From: Chachezhania sediminis
Lineage (GTDB): Bacteria > Pseudomonadota > Alphaproteobacteria > Rhodobacterales > Rhodobacteraceae
Direction: 5' to 3'
Assembly (NCBI RefSeq): GCF_009765275.1
Contig: NZ_VOPH01000004.1
Coordinates: forward strand, 379,810-443,809
DNA: 64,000 nt
The notes beneath the pieces are model-generated. The model was not told the origin of the DNA. It ran no database searches and worked only from the letters and a program-made list of their open reading frames with translations. Positions 8,373 through 16,898 of the stretch are shown piece by piece. Both the position numbers and the translations under genes were made by a program. Position 1 is the first letter of the stretch. Every line of letters begins with the position of its first letter.

Positions 8373-8763
8373 TCCGACGCCCCGGGAACTGGCCGCGATC
8401 CAGGAACAGCGCCGGGCCATGTTCCGCCCGCCCTGGCTTCGCGACCTTGTCGCGGGGCGCCTGACCGTGGGCGAGACCTTCTGGGCCGGGCATCTGGGGT
8501 TGGAGTTCGTCTGCGTGCCCACCTGGTTCATCCTGATGATCGCCATCCGGGCGCTGCCGCCTGGCGGGGGACTGGCTGTCATGGGGATCTTCACGACCCT
8601 GCAGTCGGTCCTGTCCGTCCTCGTCACCCTGGGTGTGATCCGCTCTGCCTGGACCTCGCGCACGCGGGGCTGGCGCTGGGTTGCAGTGATCTTCAGTCTG
8701 ATCTTCTCGGCCGCATCGGTCCTGATTTGCGCCGTCACGTGGACCGGCGAATACACCGGCTAA
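8365..8763 (+). CDS. Small membrane protein of unknown function
   Basis: A 132-residue protein whose ATG overlaps the last eight bases of acuI, so the two are probably translated together. After a charged N terminus (RELAAIQEQRRAMFRPPW) there are about three hydrophobic segments: around residues 48-62 (FVCVPTWFILMIAI), 72-92 and 104-124 (VAVIFSLIFSAASVLI). I do not recognise the family. Confidence 0.7.
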   Translation: MPDPTPRELAAIQEQRRAMFRPPWLRDLVAGRLTVGETFWAGHLGLEFVCVPTWFILMIAIRALPPGGGLAVMGIFTTLQSVLSVLVTLGVIRSAWTSRTRGWRWVAVIFSLIFSAASVLICAVTWTGEYTG

Positions 8764-8835
8764 GGCCCAGCCGGGCTGCCATCCTTGGCGAGAAGCACCC
8801 CTGGGACGTCCCGTGATCGCAGGCGACCCGGGGCG

Positions 8836-8864
8836 ATAATTTGCAACCAAAGCGTGCAAATTGT
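8836..8864. promoter_or_regulatory. Inverted repeat, candidate operator for usp-BCCT unit
   Basis: AATTTGCA (8838-8845) and TGCAAATT (8855-8862) are perfectly complementary around a 9-nt spacer, and imperfect pairing extends two bases further. It lies about 140 bases before the stress-protein gene and 75 bases after the preceding stop. The half-site spacing suits a dimeric regulator; which one is unknown. Confidence 0.4.
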
Positions 8865-9003
8865 CGTTGATTTGCGATGAAGTGCCGCCATGGGACGTGC
8901 GGCCTTTCTTTGGGGGCGGTGGGTTGGACCCATAGCCATGATATGTTAGCCCAAGGGCCTACCGTCAAAAAACGCATTTAAATCAACAGCGAGGGAGTAC
9001 GCG

Positions 9004-9423
9004 ATGTTCAACAGGATCATGGTCCCCGTGGATCTGGCCCATGTCGACAAGCTGACCCGGTCGCTGACCGTCGCGGGAGACATGGCCAGCCACTACGGCG
9101 CCAGCTTGTGCTTCGTGGCGGTTGGATCGTCGGCCCCGGGCCCGACGGGACGCACCCCGGCAGAATTCGGCGACACCCTGGCGGCTTTTGCCGATGCCCA
9201 GGGCCGACAGCGCGGCGTGTCCGCCACTTCGCTTCCGATCTTGGCGCACGATCCGGCGGCAGACCTGAACCATGCGCTGCTGAAGGCGGTCAAGGACACC
9301 GGGGCGGATCTGGTGATCATGGCCAGCCATGTGCCGGGCATTGCCGACTATCTGCTGTCCTCGCATGGCGGCCACCTTGCGGCCCACGCCGGCGTCTCGG
9401 TCATGCTGATCCGCGAAGGATGA
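9004..9423 (+). CDS. Universal stress protein (UspA family)
   Basis: A 139-residue single-domain Usp protein. It begins MFNRIMVPVDLAHVDK, the usual first beta strand and loop, and ends with GADLVIMASHVPGIADYLLSSHGG and AGVSVMLIREG, the region that carries the nucleotide-binding loop in ATP-binding members. The classic G-x2-G-x9-G(S/T) is degenerate here, so ATP binding is doubtful. GAGGGAGTAC precedes the ATG. It ends 42 bases before a BCCT transporter gene; Usp-transporter pairing is common and suggests a cytoplasmic regulator of the transporter, which is inference. Confidence 0.85.
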   Translation: MFNRIMVPVDLAHVDKLTRSLTVAGDMASHYGASLCFVAVGSSAPGPTGRTPAEFGDTLAAFADAQGRQRGVSATSLPILAHDPAADLNHALLKAVKDTGADLVIMASHVPGIADYLLSSHGGHLAAHAGVSVMLIREG

Positions 9424-9465
9424 TCTGCGCCATGACCCCAAACGATCGAACAGGGAGAGCCAACA

Positions 9466-11115
9466 ATGGCCGATGAAACGACAAATCAGGGAATCCCGGA
9501 ACCGGAAGGGGCGGTGGACCTGATCGAAACCGAATTCGAGATCGGTCAGGACAATGTCGAAGGCAGTGTCGGCCCCTTCGGCTTCGACGTGCACAACCCG
9601 GTCTTCGCCGTCTCGGCCGCGGCCATCATCGTCTTCGTGGCCTATGCGCTTCTGGCTCCCGAACAGGCCGGAAGCTTCTTCGGCTGGCTTCGTCCGGCGC
9701 TGACATCGAGCTTCGACTGGTTCTTCCTTTGGGCGGCGAACATCTTCGTCATCTTCTGCCTGCTGCTGGTGGTCACGCCCTGGGGTTCGGTCCGGCTGGG
9801 CGGACAGGACGCCACGCCCGATTACGGCTATGCCGGCTGGTTCGCGATGCTGTTCGCCGCGGGCATGGGCATCGGCCTGATGTTCTTCGGTGTGCTCGAA
9901 CCGGTCTACTACTTCGCCACCCCGTGGGGGGACGCGCCCCTTGGCGTCGTGCGCCCATTTGCGGAAGACGGCACACTGATCCCCGAAAACATCGACGCCG
10001 CGCGCCAGATGGCACTGGCCGCGACCTCGTTCCACTGGGCGCTGCATCCTTGGGCGATCTACGCGGTGGTGGCGCTGGCGCTGGCGCTCTTCACCTACAA
10101 CAAGGGTCTGCCGCTTTCGATCCGGTCGGCCTTCTATCCGATCTTCGGCGAACGGGTCTGGGGCTGGGTCGGCCACGTCATCGACATCCTCGCGGTCTTC
10201 GCCACGCTTTTCGGTCTTGCCACATCGCTGGGCCTTGGCGCACAGCAGGCCAATGCCGGGCTCGACTTCGTCTACGGCATCCCGGTCTCGACCACCGTTC
10301 AGGTCATCCTGATCATCGGCATCACCTGTCTGGCGCTCTTCTCGGTCGTCCGCGGCCTGGATGGCGGGGTGAAGCTTCTGTCCGAGATCAACATGATCAT
10401 CGCGATCATCCTGCTGGCCTTCGTCCTGATCGCCGCCGGACCGGCCACGATCCTGACCGAATTCGGCGAAGGCCTGGTGGGATACCTGCGCGAGGTGATC
10501 CCGCTCTCCAACCCGCACGGCCGCGAAGATACCGGCTTTCTGCAGGGCTGGACCGCCTTCTACTGGGCATGGTGGATCTCCTGGTCGCCGTTCGTCGGCA
10601 TGTTCATCGCCCGCGTCAGCCGCGGCCGCACGGTGCGTGAATTCATCATCTGTGTCCTTCTGATCCCGTCGCTGGTCTGCCTGTTCTGGATGGCCGTCTT
10701 CGGCGGCGCCGCGATCGAACAGGTGATCGCCGACCCCGCCGGCAGCGCGGTGAAGGCCCAGGTGATCGACGCGTACAAGCCGGAACTGTCGCTCTTCGCG
10801 ATGCTGGGTAGCCTGCCGTTTGCCTCCATCACCTCGACGGTGGGGATCATCCTGGTGATCGTGTTCTTCGTCACCTCGTCGGACTCGGGCTCGCTGGTGA
10901 TCGACACGATCACCGCCGGCGGCAAGGTCGATGCGCCGATGCCCCAGCGGGTCTTCTGGTGCACGTTCGAAGGGCTCGTGGCCATCGCCCTGCTGATCGG
11001 CGGCGGGCTCTCGTCCCTTCAGGCCATGGTGATCTCGACGGGTCTGCCCTTCACGGTGATCCTGCTCCTGATGTGCGTGGCCATCTTCAAGGGCCTGAAG
11101 ACGGAACCCCGCTGA
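9466..11115 (+). CDS. BCCT-family transporter (betaine/choline/carnitine type)
   Basis: A 549-residue secondary transporter that imports a quaternary ammonium compound such as glycine betaine, choline or DMSP with sodium or protons. A polar N-terminal tail (residues 1-45) is followed by about 12 membrane segments. Family signatures are AAGMGIGLMFFGVLEP near residue 133, FHWALHPWAIYA near 188, and the tryptophan box WWISWSPFVGMFIARVSRGR near 369. The glycine stretch reads GMGIG, as in sodium-coupled BetP. There is no long C-terminal osmosensing extension: the protein stops soon after TM12 (KGLKTEPR). CAGGGAGAG precedes the ATG. It is probably co-transcribed with the Usp gene upstream. The substrate cannot be read from sequence alone. 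Confidence 0.92.
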   Translation: MADETTNQGIPEPEGAVDLIETEFEIGQDNVEGSVGPFGFDVHNPVFAVSAAAIIVFVAYALLAPEQAGSFFGWLRPALTSSFDWFFLWAANIFVIFCLLLVVTPWGSVRLGGQDATPDYGYAGWFAMLFAAGMGIGLMFFGVLEPVYYFATPWGDAPLGVVRPFAEDGTLIPENIDAARQMALAATSFHWALHPWAIYAVVALALALFTYNKGLPLSIRSAFYPIFGERVWGWVGHVIDILAVFATLFGLATSLGLGAQQANAGLDFVYGIPVSTTVQVILIIGITCLALFSVVRGLDGGVKLLSEINMIIAIILLAFVLIAAGPATILTEFGEGLVGYLREVIPLSNPHGREDTGFLQGWTAFYWAWWISWSPFVGMFIARVSRGRTVREFIICVLLIPSLVCLFWMAVFGGAAIEQVIADPAGSAVKAQVIDAYKPELSLFAMLGSLPFASITSTVGIILVIVFFVTSSDSGSLVIDTITAGGKVDAPMPQRVFWCTFEGLVAIALLIGGGLSSLQAMVISTGLPFTVILLLMCVAIFKGLKTEPR

Positions 11116-11135
11116 CAAACCGGGCGCGCCTTCCC

Positions 11136-11198
11136 CTTCTTCGGTCTCGAAATACCTCGGGGGAGGCGCGCCAAGGGCGCGTCGGGGGCGGCGCCCCC
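11136..11198 (+). repeat. Dispersed intergenic repeat with G/C hairpin, copy 1
   Basis: The core CTTCTT-CGGTC-TCGAAATACCTC is followed by a G/C-only hairpin GGGGGC-GGC-GCCCCC (11184-11198) and AAAAA. A second copy with the same layout lies at 60175-60222, and an inverted copy of the core at 34984-35005. This copy sits just behind the BCCT stop codon. Confidence 0.6.
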
Positions 11199-11201
11199 AA
11201 A

Positions 11202-11235
11202 AAGGCCCGCGACAGGACCTCCTGCCGCGGGCCTT
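11202..11235. terminator. Hairpin terminator behind BCCT gene
   Basis: AAGGCCCGCG (11202-11211) pairs with CGCGGGCCTT (11226-11235), and the enclosed bases add an inner CAGG/CCTG stem. The A/T ends suit termination in either direction. It lies about 90 bases after the BCCT stop and 70 before the next gene. Confidence 0.6.
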
Positions 11236-11307
11236 GCGACGCCCGGCCCTTGCGCTAAAACGGATCCGGGCCACGCAACAGGCCCGGACCACTGAAGGCG
11301 CAGACCC

Positions 11308-12543
11308 ATGACCGCCCCGATGTTCGACACCGATCACGTCCGCTCGCTCTTCCCGGCCTTTTCGGCCCCGGAACTGGCGGACCTCGTGCATTTCGAGAAT
11401 GCCGGCGGTTCCTATGCCTGCGGTTTCGTGATCGACCGGCTGACGCGTTTCTACCGCACCCGCAAGATGCAGCCTTACGGCGCCGCCGCGCCGACCCGGC
11501 TGGGCGGCGAGGAAATGGACGAGGCCCGCACGCGGCTGGCCGCGCTCCTGGGCATCGCCAGGGACGAACTCAGCTTCGGGCCGTCCACCACACAGAACAC
11601 CTATGTCCTGGCCCAGGCCTTCCGGCAGTTCCTGTCCCCGGGCGAGGCGATCGTCGTCACCAACCAGGACCACGAGGCCAATACCGGCCCCTGGCGCCGT
11701 CTGTCACAGGACGGGATCGAGATCCGGGAATGGAAGATGGATCCCGCCACAGGCCATCTCGACCCCGAGAAACTGGCCGACCTCCTGGACGAGGACGTGC
11801 GGCTCGTGTGCTTTCCCCATGCCTCTAACGTGGTGGGAGAGGTCAACCCGGTGGTCGAGATTACGGCCATGGCCCATGCAGCCGGTGCCTTCGTCTGCGT
11901 CGACGGGGTGTCCTATGCGCCCCATGGATTGCCGGATATCGGCAGCCTCGGCCCCGACATTTACCTCTTCTCTGCCTACAAGACCTATGGGCCGCACCAG
12001 GGGATCATGGCGATCCGGCGGGAACTGGGTATGCTTCTGCCGAACCAGGGCCACGTCTTCAACGGCGACACGCTCTACAAGCGGTTCACGCCGGCAGGTC
12101 CCGACCACGCGCAGGTCGCGGCCTGTGCCGGGATTGCCGATTACATCGACGCGCTGGCCGCCCATCACGGCGTGGCCGGCGATGCGCAACCCGCGGCCCG
12201 CGGCGCCTTCGTCCATGACCTGATGCGGCAGCGAGAGTTCGAGGCGATGCTGCCCCTGCTGGATGCCCTGAAGGACCGCAACGACGTCCGCCTGCTGGGC
12301 CCGGCCGATGCAGAAAGCCGCGCGCCCACGCTGGCGCTGGATCTGGGACGCCCGGCGGAACCTGTCGCGGCCGCGCTTGCCGAAAAGGGCATCATCGCGG
12401 GCGGTGGCGATTTCTATGCTGGCCGCGCGCTTTCCGCCATGGGCGTGAAGCGGGAAAACGGTGTCCTGCGACTGTCCTTCACACATTACACTTCAGATGC
12501 CGAGATCGCGAAGCTGATCGGCGCACTCGACACGGTGCTGTGA
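11308..12543 (+). CDS. Aminotransferase class V-fold PLP enzyme (cysteine desulfurase-like, VC1184 type)
   Basis: A 411-residue PLP-dependent protein of the class V aminotransferase fold, close to the cysteine desulfurase-like VC1184 subfamily. Seen in sequence: HFENAGGSYACGFV near residue 30, GPSTTQNTYVLAQAF, TNQDHEANTGPW, PHASNVVGEVNPV, VDGVSYAPHGLPD and the PLP lysine at about 225 in LFSAYKTYGPHQG. The SufS/IscS catalytic-cysteine loop near the C terminus is not evident, so desulfurase activity is uncertain. It stands alone between a terminator and the photolyase gene, 16 bases away from the candidate stress promoter of the latter. The fold is certain, the reaction not. Confidence 0.85.
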   Translation: MTAPMFDTDHVRSLFPAFSAPELADLVHFENAGGSYACGFVIDRLTRFYRTRKMQPYGAAAPTRLGGEEMDEARTRLAALLGIARDELSFGPSTTQNTYVLAQAFRQFLSPGEAIVVTNQDHEANTGPWRRLSQDGIEIREWKMDPATGHLDPEKLADLLDEDVRLVCFPHASNVVGEVNPVVEITAMAHAAGAFVCVDGVSYAPHGLPDIGSLGPDIYLFSAYKTYGPHQGIMAIRRELGMLLPNQGHVFNGDTLYKRFTPAGPDHAQVAACAGIADYIDALAAHHGVAGDAQPAARGAFVHDLMRQREFEAMLPLLDALKDRNDVRLLGPADAESRAPTLALDLGRPAEPVAAALAEKGIIAGGGDFYAGRALSAMGVKRENGVLRLSFTHYTSDAEIAKLIGALDTVL

Positions 12544-12568
12544 TCCGGGGCGGCGTCCCGTGCGTATA
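12541..12568 (+). promoter_or_regulatory. Candidate ECF-sigma (RpoE/ChrR-type) promoter for photolyase
   Basis: TGATCC (12541-12546), a 16-bp spacer and CGTATA (12563-12568) lie directly before the photolyase. TGATCC is the -35 element of the singlet-oxygen RpoE-ChrR regulon in Rhodobacter, which includes a photolyase gene. The element overlaps the upstream stop codon TGA, and TGATCC is frequent behind stops in this window, so chance is possible. Confidence 0.35.
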
Positions 12569-12589
12569 CCTCTCGACAAGAGGTACAAA

Positions 12590-14020
12590 GTGACGACCGA
12601 CAAGACCCCGATCCTGCTCTGGTTCAGGCGCGATCTGCGCCTGACCGATCATCCCGCGCTGACCGCCGCCTGCACGGCTGGCCGGCCTGTGGTCCCGGTA
12701 TACATCCTCGACCCCGAAACCGACGCCCTTGGCGCTGCGCCGAAATGGCGGCTGGGGCAGGGGCTCGACGCGCTGGACGCTGCCCTGAAGGCGCAAGGCA
12801 GCCGCCTGATCTGCCGCAAGGGCCCGGCGCTTCAGGTCTTGCAGACCCTGATCAGGGACACCGGCGCCGGGTCTGTCTGGTGGACGCGCCTGTATGACCC
12901 CGCCGCCGTGAAGCGGGACAGCAAGGTCAAGTCTGCGCTGAAGGACCGCGACATCGACGCCCGCAGTTTCGGCGGCCATCTTCTGTTCGAGCCGTGGACC
13001 ATCGAGACGGGGACCGGCGGGCCCTACCGGGTCTTCACGCCGATGTGGAAATCCGTCCGTGTCCGCGACGTCGATGCGCCCCTTGCAAGCGTGCCCGGGA
13101 TCCCGGCGCCGGACACATGGCCGGAAGGCGACGACCGGGCGGGCTGGGGGCTGGGCAAGGCCATGCGACGGGGCGCTGCCATTGTGGCGTCCCATGGCCG
13201 GGCGGGCGAAGACGCCGCCCGCGACGCGCTGGACCTGTTTCTGGACGACCGCATCGACCGCTACCGCGACGACCGCGACGTGCCGGCAGCCGACGCGACC
13301 TCGGGCCTGTCGGAATACCTCTCGCTGGGCGAGATCAGCCCGCACACCGTCTGGCATGCCGGCCGGGCAAAGATGGAAGAGGCGTCACAAGGCGCCGAAA
13401 CCTTCCTGAAGGAACTGGTCTGGCGCGAGTTCGCATATCACCTGATGCACCACTGGCCGCACATGCTGACCGACAACTGGCGCGAGGAATGGGATACCTT
13501 TCCCTGGAAGACGGATCAGGGCGACCGCAAAGTCATCGCCTGGCAGCGGGCCCGGACCGGGATACCCATCGTCGATGCCGGGCTGCGAGAGATGTACGTG
13601 ACGGGCCGGATGCACAACCGCGTGCGAATGATCGTGGCCAGCTACCTGACCAAGCACATGATGACCCATTGGCGGATCGGTCAGGACTGGTTTGCCGATT
13701 GCCTGACGGACTGGGACCCGGCATCGAACGCCATGGGCTGGCAGTGGGTGGCGGGGTCGGGTCCCGACGCCGCACCCTATTTCCGGGTCTTCAACCCGGA
13801 GACCCAGGCCGCGAAGTTCGACCCCGAAGGCGCCTACCTGGATCGCTGGCTGGCCGAGGGGCGGGAAGAACCGTCCGCCGACGCGCTGTCCTATTTCGAC
13901 GCGATCCCAGAAAGCTGGGGCCTGTCGCCGGGCGATGCCTATCCCGATCCGATCGTCGGCCTGAAAGAGGGGCGAGAGGCCGCGCTGGAGGCCTATGGCA
14001 ACCGTGAAAGTGCGGCCTGA
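12590..14020 (+). CDS. phrB: Deoxyribodipyrimidine photolyase (cryptochrome/photolyase class I)
   Basis: A 476-residue FAD enzyme that splits cyclobutane pyrimidine dimers with blue light. The N-terminal antenna domain begins LLWFRRDLRLTDHPALTAA. The C-terminal FAD domain shows ETFLKELVWREFAYHLMHHWP, DAGLREMYVTGRMHNRVRM, ASYLTKHMMTHWRIGQDWF, DWDPASNAMGWQWVAGSG and PYFRVFNPETQ, all class I hallmarks including the electron-transfer tryptophans. The length is normal. I chose the GTG at 12590 because AGAGG lies about 8 bases upstream and the first conserved residues follow at once; a GTG at 12560 would fall inside the proposed promoter. Its position next to a fatty acid cyclopropane synthase gene recalls the photooxidative-stress regulon of Rhodobacter. 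Confidence 0.92.
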   Translation: MTTDKTPILLWFRRDLRLTDHPALTAACTAGRPVVPVYILDPETDALGAAPKWRLGQGLDALDAALKAQGSRLICRKGPALQVLQTLIRDTGAGSVWWTRLYDPAAVKRDSKVKSALKDRDIDARSFGGHLLFEPWTIETGTGGPYRVFTPMWKSVRVRDVDAPLASVPGIPAPDTWPEGDDRAGWGLGKAMRRGAAIVASHGRAGEDAARDALDLFLDDRIDRYRDDRDVPAADATSGLSEYLSLGEISPHTVWHAGRAKMEEASQGAETFLKELVWREFAYHLMHHWPHMLTDNWREEWDTFPWKTDQGDRKVIAWQRARTGIPIVDAGLREMYVTGRMHNRVRMIVASYLTKHMMTHWRIGQDWFADCLTDWDPASNAMGWQWVAGSGPDAAPYFRVFNPETQAAKFDPEGAYLDRWLAEGREEPSADALSYFDAIPESWGLSPGDAYPDPIVGLKEGREAALEAYGNRESAA

Positions 14021-14238
14021 AACCATCCGGTCCGGTCCCGTGCCGGACCAGCGCCCCGGCAGATCCGCCGATTGGCCCATGGGCCGGGGCGCCGGCGTCC
14101 GTGCCCGCCCGCAAGCGGGGCATGGATGCCACAACTTTCGGCATTTCCGGGGTGTTTTCGTGCGTCAAGACATCCGGGCGCCTTGCAGCCCGGACCCCGA
14201 CCGTTACGCTTGTCGACCTGCGAGGGACCCGAGGACAC

Positions 14239-15480
14239 ATGAGCACAATTCTGACAACCACCGATGGCCAGCGCGGATTGCCGCGATACTTTGCGGCATG
14301 TTTCGCGTTGCTGGACCGGCTGGACCGGGGCCAGATCGACGTGCAACTGCCCGATGGCCGCACCTTTCGCCGTACAGGCGCAGAGCCCGGTCCGGCGGTC
14401 CTGATCGAGGTGCACAATCCGGGCTTGTTCTCGCGCATGATCCGCGAAGGCGACATGGGCTTTTCGGATGCCTACCTTGACGGTTGGTGGAGCACGCCCG
14501 ATCTTCTGGCCTTCATGGACCTGATCCACGCCGCCGACGATCAGCTGGCCTACAGCTTTCCCGGCATGGGGCTGGTGCGGACCTTCGAACGGGCGCGGTT
14601 CTGGCTGAAGCGAAACCACCGCAAACAGGCACGCAAGAACATCTCGTACCACTACGACCTGGGCAATGCGTTCTATCGCGAGTGGCTGGACGACACGATG
14701 ACCTATTCCAGCGGCCTGTTCCGGACCGGTCAGGAAAGCCTGGAGCGCGCGCAGATCGCCAAATACGAACAGCTTGTCCAGCTGCTGGGCCTGCAGGCGG
14801 GTGACCATGTGCTGGAAATCGGCTGCGGCTGGGGCGGTTTCGCGGAATATGCGGCATCCGTTCACGGGCTGAAGGTCACCGGTCTGACGATCAGCCGGGA
14901 ACAGCACGATTTCGCCCGCGCGCGTATCGCCAAGGCGGGGCTTCAGGACAAGGTGGAGATCCGCCTGCAGGATTACCGGGACGAGACCGGCAGCTATGAC
15001 GGCGTGGCGTCGATCGAGATGTTCGAGGCCGTGGGCGAATGCTATTGGCCAGTCTTCTTCGAGGCACTGAAAGCGCGGCTGAAGCCCGGCCGCCGCGCGG
15101 CACTTCAGATCATCACGGTCGAGGACAAGCGCTGGGACAGCTACCGCAAGAGCGTGGATTTCATCCAGAAACATATTTTCCCGGGCGGCATGCTGCCCAG
15201 CCCGTCGGTCCTGCGCAACCAGATCGCCCAGTCCGGGCTGGAGGTGGGGCCGTCCATCGAGTTCGGGACCAGTTACAGTCTGACGCTGCGGCGCTGGCTG
15301 GAACGGTTCGACGCGGCGTGGGACCGGCGGATCGTGCCGCTGGGCTTTGACGAACGGTTCCAGCGGATGTGGCGGTATTACCTGACCAGCTGTGCCGCCG
15401 CCTTCGAATACGCGGCCTGCGACGTGACCCAGATCACGATCACCCGGCCCGAACCCGCGGCGGTGGCCGCCGGGGCCTGA
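14239..15480 (+). CDS. cfa: Cyclopropane-fatty-acyl-phospholipid synthase
   Basis: A 413-residue SAM-dependent enzyme that adds a methylene bridge to unsaturated acyl chains of membrane phospholipids, acting at the membrane face. After an about 110-residue N-terminal domain come KNISYHYDLGNAFYREWLDD and MTYSSGLF, the SAM motif VLEIGCGWGGFAEYAA near residue 192, GLTISREQHDFAR, and the bicarbonate-site region SIEMFEAVGE. Conserved YRKSVDFIQKHIFPGGMLPS follows. The ATG at 14239 has GAGGA nearby; the open frame extends upstream to 14101 but that part is not conserved-looking. Length is near the usual 380-420. The 218-bp upstream gap shows no promoter I could identify confidently. Confidence 0.93.
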   Translation: MSTILTTTDGQRGLPRYFAACFALLDRLDRGQIDVQLPDGRTFRRTGAEPGPAVLIEVHNPGLFSRMIREGDMGFSDAYLDGWWSTPDLLAFMDLIHAADDQLAYSFPGMGLVRTFERARFWLKRNHRKQARKNISYHYDLGNAFYREWLDDTMTYSSGLFRTGQESLERAQIAKYEQLVQLLGLQAGDHVLEIGCGWGGFAEYAASVHGLKVTGLTISREQHDFARARIAKAGLQDKVEIRLQDYRDETGSYDGVASIEMFEAVGECYWPVFFEALKARLKPGRRAALQIITVEDKRWDSYRKSVDFIQKHIFPGGMLPSPSVLRNQIAQSGLEVGPSIEFGTSYSLTLRRWLERFDAAWDRRIVPLGFDERFQRMWRYYLTSCAAAFEYAACDVTQITITRPEPAAVAAGA

Positions 15481-15630
15481 TCCGTCGGACCTGCCTGCGT
15501 TTGCGGCGCCTGTACCGGGCATTTTGACGCTGCACTGCGGCGAAGGGAAGGCCGGGCTTGCATCGCGGCCAGGCGCGGCCCTATGGCGCGGTCAATCCTT
15601 TTTCGACCGCCCCGGACGGAGCCCGCGCCG

Positions 15631-16830
15631 ATGACCAAGCATGACAACGTGCCCCAGATGCAGAATGTTTTCGGGGGGTTCCGGGCTAATGGCCACGACC
15701 ATGTCCGCACGATGGCCTTCTATGGCACGCTGCGCCATGTGCCGCTGCTGGAAACCGTGCTGAACAGGCCCTGCGCGCCGGGAACCCTGATCGAGGCTAC
15801 GATGCCCGATCACGCCGTCTGCAAGGTGACCGAAGGCCATTGGCCCATGATCCAGCGTCAGCCGGGCGCCACAGCGGTCGTTCTGCTGATGAAGGACGCC
15901 AGCGCAGCGGACATCGCCCGGCTGTCGGATTTCGAGACCGGCTGGGGCTATACCCTGGAACAGGTCGAAGTGAGGATGCCCGACGGCACCGGTGTCATCG
16001 CGCAGATGTTTCTGCCGGGGCGTGACAATGCGGGCATGGCGCCGGACGGGCCATGGTCGCTGGCGGACTGGGTGCGCGAGGAAGGCGACCAGGCCCTGGC
16101 CGAGGCGCGCGAATACGCGCTGATGCACGGCCACCTGTCGCCGAAGGAGATGGCGGCCCGCGATCCCATCGTCGGCATCCGCGCGACCGCTCGCCTGGCG
16201 GCCGAGGCCCGGCCCGCCGATCCTGACCGGCCGCTGGACACCCATGTCGAACAGGTCTGGCTGAAGCGGTCCTATGTGAACTTCTTTGCGCTGGACGAGG
16301 TCTCGTTGCGGATCCGCAGGTACGATGGCACGATGGGAGCGGCCATCGACCGCGCCGCCTTCTGGGTCGGCGATGCGGTGGTCGTTCTGCCCTATGACCC
16401 GGTGGCCGACACAGTGCTGCTGGTCGAACAGTTCCGCGTGCCGGTCTATGTGCTGGGCGATCCCAACCCCTGGGTGTGGGAACCGGTGGCCGGCCTGATC
16501 GATGCGGGCGAAACGCCTGTCGAGGCCGCGCACCGCGAGGCAGCAGAAGAGGCCGGGCTGACGCTGAAGGCGCTGGAGCCGGTGGCGGGTGCCTACAGCT
16601 CGACCGGATCGTCCACCGAATTCCTTCATCTTTTCATTGGCATAACCGACCTTTCTTCAGTCGACGGGCATGGCGGCCTGGCGTCGGAAGGCGAAGACAT
16701 CCGCAGCCGGGTGATCCCCTTCGACCAGCTGATGGCGGAATTCGACGCAGGCGCCTTCAAGGACCTGCCACTGGTGACCAGCCTTCTTTGGCTGGCACGT
16801 CACCGTGACCGGTTGCGCGACAGCGCTTGA
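15631..16830 (+). CDS. Gamma-glutamylcyclotransferase-like / NUDIX (ADP-ribose pyrophosphatase-type) fusion
   Basis: A 399-residue two-domain protein. Residues about 25-140 resemble the gamma-glutamylcyclotransferase (AIG2-like) fold: AFYGTLRHVPLLETVL, then AVCKVTEGHWPMI and GYTLEQVEVRMPDG. Residues about 215-390 are a NUDIX hydrolase: the box G(x5)E(x7)REAAEEAG begins near residue 289, and VEQFRVPVYVLGDPNPWVWE with SSTGSSTEFLHLFIG matches ADP-ribose pyrophosphatase (NudF-type) enzymes. The start at 15631 is chosen over 15583 because only it has a purine-rich stretch (GGACGGAG) upstream. The NUDIX part probably hydrolyses a nucleoside diphosphate sugar; activity of the N-terminal part is uncertain. 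Confidence 0.85.
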   Translation: MTKHDNVPQMQNVFGGFRANGHDHVRTMAFYGTLRHVPLLETVLNRPCAPGTLIEATMPDHAVCKVTEGHWPMIQRQPGATAVVLLMKDASAADIARLSDFETGWGYTLEQVEVRMPDGTGVIAQMFLPGRDNAGMAPDGPWSLADWVREEGDQALAEAREYALMHGHLSPKEMAARDPIVGIRATARLAAEARPADPDRPLDTHVEQVWLKRSYVNFFALDEVSLRIRRYDGTMGAAIDRAAFWVGDAVVVLPYDPVADTVLLVEQFRVPVYVLGDPNPWVWEPVAGLIDAGETPVEAAHREAAEEAGLTLKALEPVAGAYSSTGSSTEFLHLFIGITDLSSVDGHGGLASEGEDIRSRVIPFDQLMAEFDAGAFKDLPLVTSLLWLARHRDRLRDSA

Positions 16831-16898
16831 GGTCCCCTTCGGCCGGGGCTACATCTGGGGCCCAAACCGCAGACTGGCCGGAACCGAGGGGGAACATC

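Noticed and set aside
9773-11673. Minus-strand frames across the BCCT gene, including one of 896 codons ending at 8983
   Set aside because: Entirely antisense to two convincing genes; His/Gln/Arg-rich shadow sequence.
14101-14238. 46-codon upstream extension of cyclopropane synthase
   Set aside because: No ribosome site at 14101 and the extra residues do not resemble the family; the ATG at 14239 gives normal length.
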